Source: Candidatus Moraniibacteriota bacterium
Lineage (GTDB): Bacteria; Patescibacteriota; Minisyncoccia; Moranbacterales; UBA1568
DNA length: 11,656 bases
Direction: 5' to 3'
NCBI GenBank assembly: GCA_023261685.1
Contig: JAHFOM010000003.1
Coordinates: 13,421-25,076, forward strand
The notes beneath the pieces were generated by a model. That model made no database searches and was not told the origin of the DNA. It saw only the letters and a program-made list of their open reading frames with translations. Shown in pieces: positions 1-5,673 of the stretch. The translations under genes were made by a program, and so were the position numbers. Each line of letters starts with the position of its first letter. Positions within the stretch are counted from its first letter, which is position 1.

Positions 1-37
1 AGGATACACCCACTCAAAAAATAGCAGGACAGTTTCC

Positions 38-61
38 GCCCAAGGCGGACCAGCCTTGGGC
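38..61. repeat. GC-rich palindrome, copy 1
   Basis: A 9-bp perfect inverted repeat (38-46 against 53-61) encloses a 6-nt loop. Its core, CCCAAGGC/GCCTTGGG, is shared with the larger palindrome at 107-140, so both probably belong to one dispersed palindromic family. It abuts the 5' truncated edge of the tRNA-like remnant. It is not followed by a T-run, so it is not an evident terminator. Confidence 0.6.
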
Positions 62-162
62 TGGGGTTAGAGCGCTACATTGACATTGTAGAGGTGGTCT
101 CCAGTTCCCCTCCCAAGGCGCTTGCCCGCCTTGGGAGGGGGCAGGGAATCTGGACAAGCCCA
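61..162 (+). pseudogene. tRNA-Val(GAC)-like remnant interrupted by a palindrome
   Basis: This stretch carries recognisable pieces of a tRNA. There is a D-loop-like GGTTAGAGC at 65-73. A 5-bp anticodon stem (CTACA/TGTAG) closes the 7-nt loop TTGACAT, whose anticodon would be GAC (Val). TCCAGTTC lies at 100-107 and GAATCTGGA at 146-154; joined, they make a perfect T-arm with a TTCGAAT loop. CAAGCCC plus A follow at 155-162 as the acceptor 3' strand. A 38-nt palindromic segment (108-145) splits the T-loop. The 5' strand of the D-stem is absent, and the variable region is 8 nt instead of 4-5. Bases 58-64 could pair 6 of 7 with the acceptor strand, which may be coincidence. I read it as a broken tRNA gene rather than a working one. 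Confidence 0.45.
107..140. repeat. GC-rich palindrome, copy 2, inside the tRNA-like T-loop
   Basis: A perfect 14-bp inverted repeat (107-120 against 127-140) has the 6-nt loop CTTGCC. It shares CCCAAGGCG and its complement with the hairpin at 38-61. Removing 108-145 restores a canonical tRNA T-arm, so it looks like an inserted element of the REP or palindromic-unit kind. No direct target duplication is obvious. Confidence 0.65.
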
Positions 163-182
163 GCCACTTCTTCAACTTTCCA

Positions 183-218
183 TAAAAAACTGAGGCGCAG
201 CAAGTGCCGCGCCTCAGT
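183..218 (-). terminator. Intrinsic terminator of the 302-2423 operon
   Basis: On the minus strand a 10-bp perfect stem (209-218 with 189-198) encloses a 10-nt loop and is followed at once by six T residues (184-189). It lies about 85 nt past the stop codon of the 302-1429 gene, the last gene of the minus-strand pair. This is a textbook intrinsic terminator. Confidence 0.85.
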
Positions 219-301
219 GCATTCTTCTCGCCTCCCCCCTCTCTCTCTTCATCTTTCTATAAAAGAGTCTGCAGAGACAACACATACCACGCCTCAGGGC
301 G

Positions 302-1429
302 TTATTCGTTCAACCAATCAGCCGGAGGAATGACAGAGCGACCATCCGGATCAACATACTTTGTTGCCTGAGCTTTCTTATCGGGATCCTGAAACGGAGG
401 GGCAATATACCCCGAGCTCGTATTGATGTTGGTCCGCTGACTGACACCCGGATAAAACGTTCCGCCGGGACCCAGCGTCCGAAGAGCCCCTCCGGTACTT
501 CCCATCACCGCCCGATCCACACTACTCGTAGCCCGATAGATATTCGATTCCACCATTCCGATACCCGTCTGAATGAGCGCGGTCACCATCCTATTGGCAA
601 CGCCTGAAACCACTCCTGACAATAATTCTCCCGGATTGCTGGCCGTAGCAATGATTTTGTTGGGAATATCCTGTATATTATTGAGAGCCGCTTCAATAGA
701 ACCTGCTGGAGTGACTATCCGTCCTCCTTGTCGTGCTGAAATAAAACCGGATGATTGGGCTTCTATGGCAGCTGCCTGCTGTTCTTGCGCCAACTTATTC
801 TGATAGACTCTCTCGGACTGCAAAGCATACCCATAGGGATTGTTGGCTGGGTTGGAAATAAAAGCATTGAATGCTCGAAAATCCCCTTCTGCAAACATCT
901 GATCGGGACTAGCCGTGTACTCATCCAGATTGTATGTTTGGATCCTTCCGGAGTCGACGCTGGACTGTCTCCCGACTGATTCCAAGTAGGCGGAATAGTT
1001 CCTACCGATACCAGGTTGATTGCCGGCACCGATATAATTGGCCCGGGAAGATCTCCCGCGCGTTGTCATTGTAAAAAAATCATTCATCCATAAATCAGTT
1101 CTTTCGCCAGGTCGTCGGTAGAGAAAGTCCGGATAGTCGGTGATAAACAATGGCTGACCGGAAACGCCTCCACTGATGAGCTGCCCCACCTGACTATTCA
1201 GCACCTGCACCGCTGCGATCTTCAGCGTTCCAAGAAGCGCCCCCTCAATTTGACGGCGGATAGTCTCCATCGTAAATTTCATCTGCGCGGCAGCTATCGC
1301 CTCACCCCACGATCCTGCTTGTGCCTGCGGAGCGGCAAACATCAGCGCACCCGCAAATAGAAACGTAGAAAAAACAGCTCGTCTGAAAACGATGATGCTG
1401 ATTTTTTTATTTTTGCAAGCAGTAATCAT
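302..1429 (-). CDS. Secreted protein of unknown function, second gene of the operon
   Basis: A 375-residue protein I cannot assign to a named family. The N-terminus is a clear export signal: a basic start (KNKK, FRR), a hydrophobic core at about residues 18-33, and an AQA-type cleavage site near residue 38. The mature part is rich in Gly, Ala, Ser and Asn, has no obvious further membrane segment, and ends in a Pro-rich tail (IPPADWLNE). Amphipathic helical stretches lie near residues 40-85 and 250-310, with a Tyr/Asn-rich middle (NPANNPYGYAL). The start is 4 nt after the stop of the upstream TSP3-repeat gene, so the two are surely co-transcribed, and a strong terminator follows. The ATG has no clear Shine-Dalgarno sequence. 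A periplasmic or surface role beside its partner is likely. A link to a type IV pilus or secretion apparatus is possible but not shown here. Confidence 0.8.
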   Translation of the reverse strand: MITACKNKKISIIVFRRAVFSTFLFAGALMFAAPQAQAGSWGEAIAAAQMKFTMETIRRQIEGALLGTLKIAAVQVLNSQVGQLISGGVSGQPLFITDYPDFLYRRPGERTDLWMNDFFTMTTRGRSSRANYIGAGNQPGIGRNYSAYLESVGRQSSVDSGRIQTYNLDEYTASPDQMFAEGDFRAFNAFISNPANNPYGYALQSERVYQNKLAQEQQAAAIEAQSSGFISARQGGRIVTPAGSIEAALNNIQDIPNKIIATASNPGELLSGVVSGVANRMVTALIQTGIGMVESNIYRATSSVDRAVMGSTGGALRTLGPGGTFYPGVSQRTNINTSSGYIAPPFQDPDKKAQATKYVDPDGRSVIPPADWLNE

Positions 1430-1433
1430 ACCA

Positions 1434-2423
1434 CTAAAGATTCAAAGGTATTTCCTCGATGCCATACCCGACCAACTTCTGATGCACTTCATCCATAAAT
1501 CCCGTGACGCTCCCAAAAAGTCCCTGCACCTGAGAAAGAACAGCAATCTGTCCTAGAGGATCATCTTGAGACGGCTTGAGCTTTCCCTTCAACTGGATAG
1601 CATACTCAGCCATCCGCAAAGCTTTGATGTGGATGTCCAGCATCTGCTCCGGCACCGTCACACCATGCAGCTCTTCTAGCATTTTTTCTCCACGTTCCGC
1701 TAGTTGATCAACGTACTCCATATTACCGGACAACAAAGCGGAAATGGAGTCACCAGAAAGACTGGTCAGCATACTACTCAAACCATCCTCTGTCTGAAAA
1801 GTACCCGGCGAATTATTCGCCATCAAGTAGGCCAGCACCGTCAGATATTCCAGAGCATCGGCGCGTTCTCGTTCAAGACGATCTTTTTCTTTGAGATTTT
1901 TCGGCAATTTTTTTATTTTTATATCTTTGATGTCGATCTCAGGAAGCACGATCTCCTCGGCACTCCCGCTCGTGAGCTTCTCCACCGATGCATTGACATC
2001 CTCCAAAGAAATTTCTTTGCCGCTCTGGTCTTTACTCTTCAGAATATTGACGATTTCACCGGAAACTTTCTGCGTCAAATTTTCTGAGCCATCCTCTTTG
2101 ACAACAGACTGATCCGCCGTTGATTCCCGAATAATCTTGTCACCCGGTGCCGGCTTCAGCGGATCATACCCGCTTTCCACTTCCACACCGTCACTGTAAC
2201 CATCGCCATCGGTGTCTTTCACCGAGGGATTCGTTCCATACAATTTTTCCTCATCATTGCTCAGTCCGTCCTGATCAGCATCCTGAAAAATATTTTTGTC
2301 ACTGGTCCCATTCTCATTGGCAAAAACAAAAAAAGTCACGCTCAAAATAAGGAGACTGAAAAAAATAAACAGCGTGAATTTCGTACTCTTTTGCGAAAAA
2401 GTGAAGAAAGATATTTTTTGCAT
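1434..2423 (-). CDS. Membrane-anchored thrombospondin type 3 repeat protein
   Basis: A 329-residue protein with one N-terminal hydrophobic segment (about residues 16-35) that acts as a signal peptide or anchor. Two calcium-binding thrombospondin type 3-like motifs follow: DADQDGLSNDEE at about 48-59 and DTDGDGYSDGVE at about 70-81. The Asp ligands at alternating positions are intact. Such repeats are common in cell-surface proteins and bind Ca2+. The central part (about 95-190) is acidic and charged and includes Lys/Glu-rich probable coiled coil. The C-terminal 120 residues look alpha-helical and are not recognised. It is the first gene of a two-gene unit, 4 nt ahead of the next start. An extended -10 promoter lies 33-41 nt upstream. 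The mature protein probably faces the outside. No catalytic motif is visible. Confidence 0.85.
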   Translation of the reverse strand: MQKISFFTFSQKSTKFTLFIFFSLLILSVTFFVFANENGTSDKNIFQDADQDGLSNDEEKLYGTNPSVKDTDGDGYSDGVEVESGYDPLKPAPGDKIIRESTADQSVVKEDGSENLTQKVSGEIVNILKSKDQSGKEISLEDVNASVEKLTSGSAEEIVLPEIDIKDIKIKKLPKNLKEKDRLERERADALEYLTVLAYLMANNSPGTFQTEDGLSSMLTSLSGDSISALLSGNMEYVDQLAERGEKMLEELHGVTVPEQMLDIHIKALRMAEYAIQLKGKLKPSQDDPLGQIAVLSQVQGLFGSVTGFMDEVHQKLVGYGIEEIPLNL

Positions 2424-2455
2424 ACCTCTTTTTATTTCTTTTCTCTCTGATTTCC

Positions 2456-2464
2456 ATTATAACA
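2456..2464 (-). promoter_or_regulatory. Extended -10 promoter of the TSP3 operon
   Basis: On the minus strand TG-T-TATAAT is a perfect extended -10 element. No good -35 box sits at 16-18 bp, as expected for this promoter class. Transcription would start near 2449, leaving a leader of roughly 26 nt before the ATG at 2423. A purine-rich AAGAGG directly precedes the start codon, closer than usual for a Shine-Dalgarno. Confidence 0.65.
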
Positions 2465-2948
2465 CAAATATTCAAAAAAGCGCTACACCTCACCGAGAGA
2501 TTCTTTCCTTCTTTCCCTCAGCAGCCGGAGAGCATAAGCTACAGTATATTTTTTGTTACAAGATACCAAAGAAGTTCTCACATCCTCCTCAAAACATCAT
2601 TGTATCAATACTTCAATCCAAAATTTCCCATACAAAGAAGGTATGAGAAAGCGTTCCCAACAAACGCACCTACCACCCCGCATCGTCCAAAATCTGCCTC
2701 TACACTATTGTGTGGAGTGATTTAGGTGTTAGATTCTAGAGCGTTGTTTACATTGTTTCGGAAACCGCCCCAATGTGTCATTCCGAGCTTGTCGAGGAAT
2801 CTCAGTACTATATTTCGCACTACAGAGCATTTTAGGATGAGATCCCTCCACTCGCAGACTCGGTTGGGATGACAAAAGAAAGTTTTGAAACTCTCTATAA
2901 CGCTCGCTATTCTTGCATTTTAAATTATAATATATTTATTATATATTG
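2465..2948. other. Gene-free stretch between two minus-strand units
   Basis: I see no credible gene here. The ORFs present lack start context or overlap the promoter of the neighbouring operon. The stretch holds a small hairpin at 2698-2717 (8-bp stem with one G-U, loop TATT), the MITE-like inverted repeat at 2776-2874, and an AT-rich tract at 2920-2950 just past the stop of the membrane-protein gene. No intrinsic terminator for that gene is clear. Confidence 0.6.
2776..2874. repeat. MITE-like imperfect inverted repeat
   Basis: The left arm begins TGTCATTCCGAG and contains GAGGAATCTC (2776-2803). The right arm contains GAGATCCCTCC and ends in GGGATGACA (2839-2874). The arms are imperfect complements about 28-36 nt long around an AT-rich centre. 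TGTCATTCCGAG...GGAATCTC is the hallmark of a widely scattered non-autonomous palindromic repeat found in many bacterial genomes. There is no coding capacity. In RNA it would fold into a long hairpin and could protect or end the 3' end of the membrane-protein transcript. Confidence 0.7.
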
Positions 2949-4934
2949 TCAATACCTTTTAGAAGATACAGCCAAAGCAAAAATAATCCACAACAGTAAC
3001 TGCCCTTGCTGTATGTCCCAAAAATAGTGATCAAAAAGCATAATGATTCCAACAACGACAAGCAGTGAGCGGCATAAACAACGGAGAATTGTTCCACGTG
3101 GAACAATTTCAAAGCCAGCAACTTCTTCATCAGTTTCTAAATTCTTCTCTTTCAATACAAAATGAGGCAAATGTTCCACGTGGAACATTGTGTCACTTTT
3201 TTCACAAATGTTCCACGTGGAACATTTTTCTGGTTTTGATCTAGATGTTCCACGTGGAACATATTTATTGTTTCTCAGAACAGAATATACAAAAAACCAT
3301 AGAAACAAGCCAAAACCAACAATACCAACTTCACTGAAAATAAGTAAAAACACATTATGTATAGGCTGAAACTGCCAAAGCAATAACTTTTCATCAAAAA
3401 ACTGTTGCATCATAAAAACGTACTGCCCTATGCCTAAACCACCAAAAAAATAGCCTTGATAAAGGTGTCCAATTGATTGCATATAAAATAAACGCTCTGT
3501 AGAGGGCTGAATAAAGAAAAACCTTAAATTAAAGGAAAATAAGAGAATCCCCAATAAAAAGATTCCTGATATAATAATTAAATGTTCCACGTGGAACATT
3601 TTTTGAGTCATATCAGCCTTCCATCTAATCATAATGTTCCACGTGGAACATTTATTTAGATATTGAAAAAAGGATGTGAGAAATGTTCCACGTGGAACAT
3701 TCTGCTGTTTTTGGTAAAAATGTTCCACGTGGAACATTTTACGTATTCCCACAACCAAGAGTATAAGACCTAAAAAATAGGCTAATAAGGCCGATTTAGA
3801 AAAACTGAAGAAAAGTGCGAGGAGCTGAATCAAGAGTATCAGCCTATAGAAATAAAGGTTTCTTGAATGTTCCACGTGGAACATTCTGCTGTTTTTGGTC
3901 CAAATGTTCCACGTGGAACATTTCTTAAAGAGATTGAGTATATGTGAGAGAAATGTTCCACGTGGAACATTCTGCTGTTTTTGGTCCAAATGTTCCACGT
4001 GGAACATTTTTACACGGAAGAGGATTGGATACACCAAAGTAATGAGCAAAGAAACCGCTAAAAAGCCTCCTAAAACGTTTGGGTGAGGCGAAAATCCATA
4101 ACTTCGGACAAAAATATCCCCATTTATGATTATTTTAGCCACACCGGGATCAGAAACAGAAAAAACACTTTCTCCTAAAAATCGTATGCCAAGAGATTTT
4201 TGCCATAAAAACTGGAGAATGGCTATAAAAGATTGGAAAATAGCTGAAATAATGATCATAGTAAAGAGTATCTGCCAAATGTTCCACGTGGAACATTTCC
4301 TAAAGAGATCGAGTACATAGGAGAGGAATGTTCCACGTGGAACATTCTGCTGTTTTTGGTCCAAATGTTCCACGTGGAACATTTTTTGATCTATTTGATT
4401 TATGGCCTGAGAATTGAAATTGTTCCACGTGGAACATTCTGCTGTTTTTGGTCCAAATGTTCCACGTGGAACATTTGATATGAGTATATAGAGATAGAGT
4501 AAATACCCTTCTAAAAGCCTCAAAAACGTACTTAAAGCTAAAGAGGTACTTTCTGACCAGAAAATAGACAGTCCAGACCAGATAACGAAGAAGCTGGGGA
4601 TGAAAATAGGGAGGAGTAAATGTTCCACGTGGAACATTCTTCTCCAGTACTCTATTGACAAAACAAGTAATTTACTTTCTAATATATAAAACAGAAGAAC
4701 GAGAATGAAGAATATATCTGAAAGATAGATGGACAAGTCCATATATTCATTGAATACGCCATCTAGGGAGAATACTATGAGTACCTTGCGAATAGAAAAG
4801 GGGAGCGAGAAAAGAAAAAAGATAAAAAATACTCTGTGAAAAGAGAGCGTCTCCGATGCCCGCCTAAAAGTATTGAAAAAAGTGTATGGTAGCATAAATC
4901 TCTTCATTATAGCGGAAAAATGTGATTTGTACAT
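2949..4934 (-). CDS. O-antigen ligase/polymerase-like membrane protein riddled with parS-like inserts
   Basis: A 661-residue polytopic protein with about 12 hydrophobic segments. Two stretches mark the Wzy/WaaL (O-antigen ligase) superfamily: RSYGFSPHPNVLGGFLA near 277-293, and QPIHNVFLLIFSEVGIVGF near 523-541 with the extracellular loop before it. Such enzymes join or polymerise lipid-linked glycans outside the membrane. The family is usually 400-500 residues long. The surplus comes from inserts that read MFHVEH (7 times), VPRGT (6) and CSTWN (5), the three frames of one 16-bp palindrome. They sit at residues 100-105, 154-219, 310-356, 400-451 and 559-615, always between an even-numbered membrane segment and the next one, hence on the predicted cytoplasmic side. 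No stop or frameshift is present. The gene is clearly AT-richer than its neighbours. If the TATAAT at 4906-4911 is the promoter, translation starts at the ATG at 4895 (MLPYTFF) rather than 4934. Confidence 0.85.
   Translation of the reverse strand: MYKSHFSAIMKRFMLPYTFFNTFRRASETLSFHRVFFIFFLFSLPFSIRKVLIVFSLDGVFNEYMDLSIYLSDIFFILVLLFYILESKLLVLSIEYWRRMFHVEHLLLPIFIPSFFVIWSGLSIFWSESTSLALSTFLRLLEGYLLYLYILISNVPRGTFGPKTAECSTWNNFNSQAINQIDQKMFHVEHLDQKQQNVPRGTFLSYVLDLFRKCSTWNIWQILFTMIIISAIFQSFIAILQFLWQKSLGIRFLGESVFSVSDPGVAKIIINGDIFVRSYGFSPHPNVLGGFLAVSLLITLVYPILFRVKMFHVEHLDQKQQNVPRGTFLSHILNLFKKCSTWNIWTKNSRMFHVEHSRNLYFYRLILLIQLLALFFSFSKSALLAYFLGLILLVVGIRKMFHVEHFYQKQQNVPRGTFLTSFFQYLNKCSTWNIMIRWKADMTQKMFHVEHLIIISGIFLLGILLFSFNLRFFFIQPSTERLFYMQSIGHLYQGYFFGGLGIGQYVFMMQQFFDEKLLLWQFQPIHNVFLLIFSEVGIVGFGLFLWFFVYSVLRNNKYVPRGTSRSKPEKCSTWNICEKSDTMFHVEHLPHFVLKEKNLETDEEVAGFEIVPRGTILRCLCRSLLVVVGIIMLFDHYFWDIQQGQLLLWIIFALAVSSKRY
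3090..4636. repeat. parS: Array of 18 perfect parS-like palindromes (candidate ParB-binding centromere)
   Basis: The exact palindrome TGTTCCACGTGGAACA starts at 3090, 3172, 3209, 3246, 3583, 3635, 3684, 3721, 3868, 3905, 3954, 3991, 4280, 4329, 4366, 4421, 4458 and 4621. All 18 copies are identical over 16 bp. Sixteen extend to 18 bp with flanking A and T; the exceptions are 3090 and 4421. The sequence fits the chromosomal parS consensus known from Bacillus (TGTTNCACGTGAAACA) and the symmetric version found in Pseudomonas. These sites are nucleation points for ParB/Spo0J in chromosome segregation. All copies lie within one coding gene, and I see none elsewhere in the window. The palindrome match is certain; ParB binding is inferred from consensus only, since no parA or parB is in the window. 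Confidence 0.85.
3684..4473. repeat. Five 53-bp double-palindrome cassettes and an 86-bp higher-order unit
   Basis: Pairs of palindromes 37 bp apart with a shared 21-nt spacer (TTCTGCTGTTTTTGGTCCAAA or nearly so) occur at 3684-3736, 3868-3920, 3954-4006, 4329-4381 and 4421-4473. Four of the spacers are identical; the first differs near its end (GGTAAAAA). Three cassettes are preceded by another palindrome 49 bp upstream across a related 33-nt spacer (3635, 3905 and 4280 as left ends), making an 86-bp unit of three sites. Spacers conserved together with the palindromes point to duplication of blocks, not independent origin of each site. Confidence 0.85.
4906..4933 (-). promoter_or_regulatory. 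Promoter of the membrane-protein gene
   Basis: A perfect TATAAT (4906-4911) lies 16 bp from TGTACA (4928-4933, 4 of 6 matches to TTGACA) on the minus strand. Transcription would begin near 4899, inside the longest reading frame. This suggests an almost leaderless message starting at the ATG at 4895. It is back-to-back with the tRNA-Ala promoter. Confidence 0.5.
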
Positions 4935-4963
4935 TGACGGATAGCATAAAAAACCAGTATGAT
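4934..4963 (+). promoter_or_regulatory. Promoter of tRNA-Ala/tRNA-Arg (and probably rbfA)
   Basis: TTGACG (4934-4939) and TATGAT (4958-4963) are separated by 18 bp. The expected start near 4970 lies about 9 nt before the tRNA-Ala 5' end. The -35 box matches those of the promoters at 8030-8035 and 8734-8739. Confidence 0.75.
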
Positions 4964-4978
4964 AGGGAAGCTTGATAC

Positions 4979-5051
<73 letters not shown>

Positions 5052-5073
5052 CCCGATTATGAACGACTCCTTT

Positions 5074-5145
5074 GCCTCTATAGCTCAATGGATAGAGCTA
5101 TCCCGTCCTAAGGGAGAGATGGGGGTTCGATTCCCTCTGGGGGCA
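5074..5145 (+). tRNA. tRNA-Arg(CCT)
   Basis: Acceptor GCCTCTA pairs with TGGGGGC (two G-U pairs). The D-stem is GCTC/GAGC, and the anticodon loop GTCCTAA gives anticodon CCT, reading AGG. The T-arm is GGGGG-TTCGATT-CCCTC. The top pair of the anticodon stem (A27-G43) is mismatched and the variable loop is 4 nt. The discriminator is A with no encoded CCA. It lies 22 nt after tRNA-Ala and 31 nt before rbfA. Confidence 0.92.
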
Positions 5146-5176
5146 CAAAAAATATTCACTCTCTAAAGAATCTATC

Positions 5177-5512
5177 ATGTCTTCAATGCGGATTACCAAA
5201 ATCAATGAGCTCTTGAGAAAGCTGCTCGGTGAAATAATGGAGCGGGATATGAGCCTGAAACCGGGAGTGTTCATCACGATCGCCAAGATTGACACCTCTA
5301 AGGATCTCCGTTATACTCGGATGTTCATCAGTGTCTTTCCGGAACAGGAAACGCACTATGTTTCAGAAACGCTCAAAAAAGAACTCTCGCGCATCCAAAA
5401 GAGCCTCTATAGCAAACTCTATATGAAGCCTCTCCCAAAACTCTCCTTCGAAATCGATGAAACAGCACAGGAAGCCGATAAAGTAGAGAAAATCTTAAAG
5501 AAACTTTTTTAG
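5177..5512 (+). CDS. rbfA: Ribosome-binding factor A
   Basis: A 111-residue protein with the RbfA pattern. The N-terminal helix is RITKINELLRKLLGEIMERD. The strand ITIAKIDTSKDLRYTRMFISVF matches the conserved D-x-S-x-D-L-x-x-A/T-x-V/I-x-V segment. The C-terminal part KLYMKPLPKLSFEIDETAQEADKVEKIL matches the family motif R-x-x-P-x-L-x-F-x-x-D. RbfA is a KH-like factor that binds the 30S subunit and helps mature the 16S rRNA 5' end. The length is typical. The start could be Met1 or Met4 (5186); neither has a strong Shine-Dalgarno. It follows two tRNAs in the same direction and is probably read from their promoter. A DHH phosphoesterase downstream of rbfA is a common arrangement. Confidence 0.93.
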   Translation: MSSMRITKINELLRKLLGEIMERDMSLKPGVFITIAKIDTSKDLRYTRMFISVFPEQETHYVSETLKKELSRIQKSLYSKLYMKPLPKLSFEIDETAQEADKVEKILKKLF

Positions 5513-5551
5513 CTTGTTCTCGGCATTTTTCAGGGTTATCAACACGTTATG

Positions 5552-5672
5552 CCCAGTGGTACAACTGAAAAAGTGACTCCGAAACTCTCTCTATCAAAAA
5601 CATTAAAAAATGGGGTGTGTCTGGTAGAATTATGGGAATCTGTATATTTTTATTTTAAGTTGTCCCACTGGG
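5552..5672. repeat. Long-range inverted repeat ending at the nrnA start codon
   Basis: CCCAGTGGTACAACT (5552-5566) and AGTTGTCCCACTGGG (5658-5672) are inverted copies of 15 bp with one mismatch, 91 bp apart. The right arm ends one base before the ATG at 5674, in the place of the ribosome binding site. If the extended -10 at 5622-5630 is used, the left arm is outside the transcript. The pair would then act as DNA (operator or insertion ends) rather than as an RNA hairpin. Confidence 0.65.
5622..5630 (+). promoter_or_regulatory. Extended -10 promoter of nrnA
   Basis: TG-G-TAGAAT is a good extended -10 element, and no convincing -35 lies upstream. The transcript would start near 5637, giving a leader of about 37 nt that holds the right arm of the inverted repeat and no Shine-Dalgarno. 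Confidence 0.5.
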
Positions 5673-5673
5673 T

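Noticed and set aside
94..333. 79-codon plus-strand frame at the left end
   Set aside because: It runs through the tRNA-like remnant, two palindromes and the terminator of the opposite operon. The composition is not protein-like.
2296..2646. 116-codon plus-strand frame over the TSP3 operon promoter
   Set aside because: It overlaps the start of a well-supported gene and its promoter on the other strand, with no ribosome binding site or family resemblance.
3895..4086. Plus-strand ORFs starting with MFHVEH inside the array (for example 3895-4086, 4126-4320)
   Set aside because: They arise because the palindrome contains ATG and no stop on either strand. They lack ribosome binding sites and lie opposite a well-supported membrane protein.
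3090..4636. The regular palindromes with short spacers as a CRISPR array
   Set aside because: The repeats are only 16-18 bp, fully self-complementary and inside an open coding frame. Several spacers are identical to each other, and spacing is 37, 49 or much longer. No cas gene is present.
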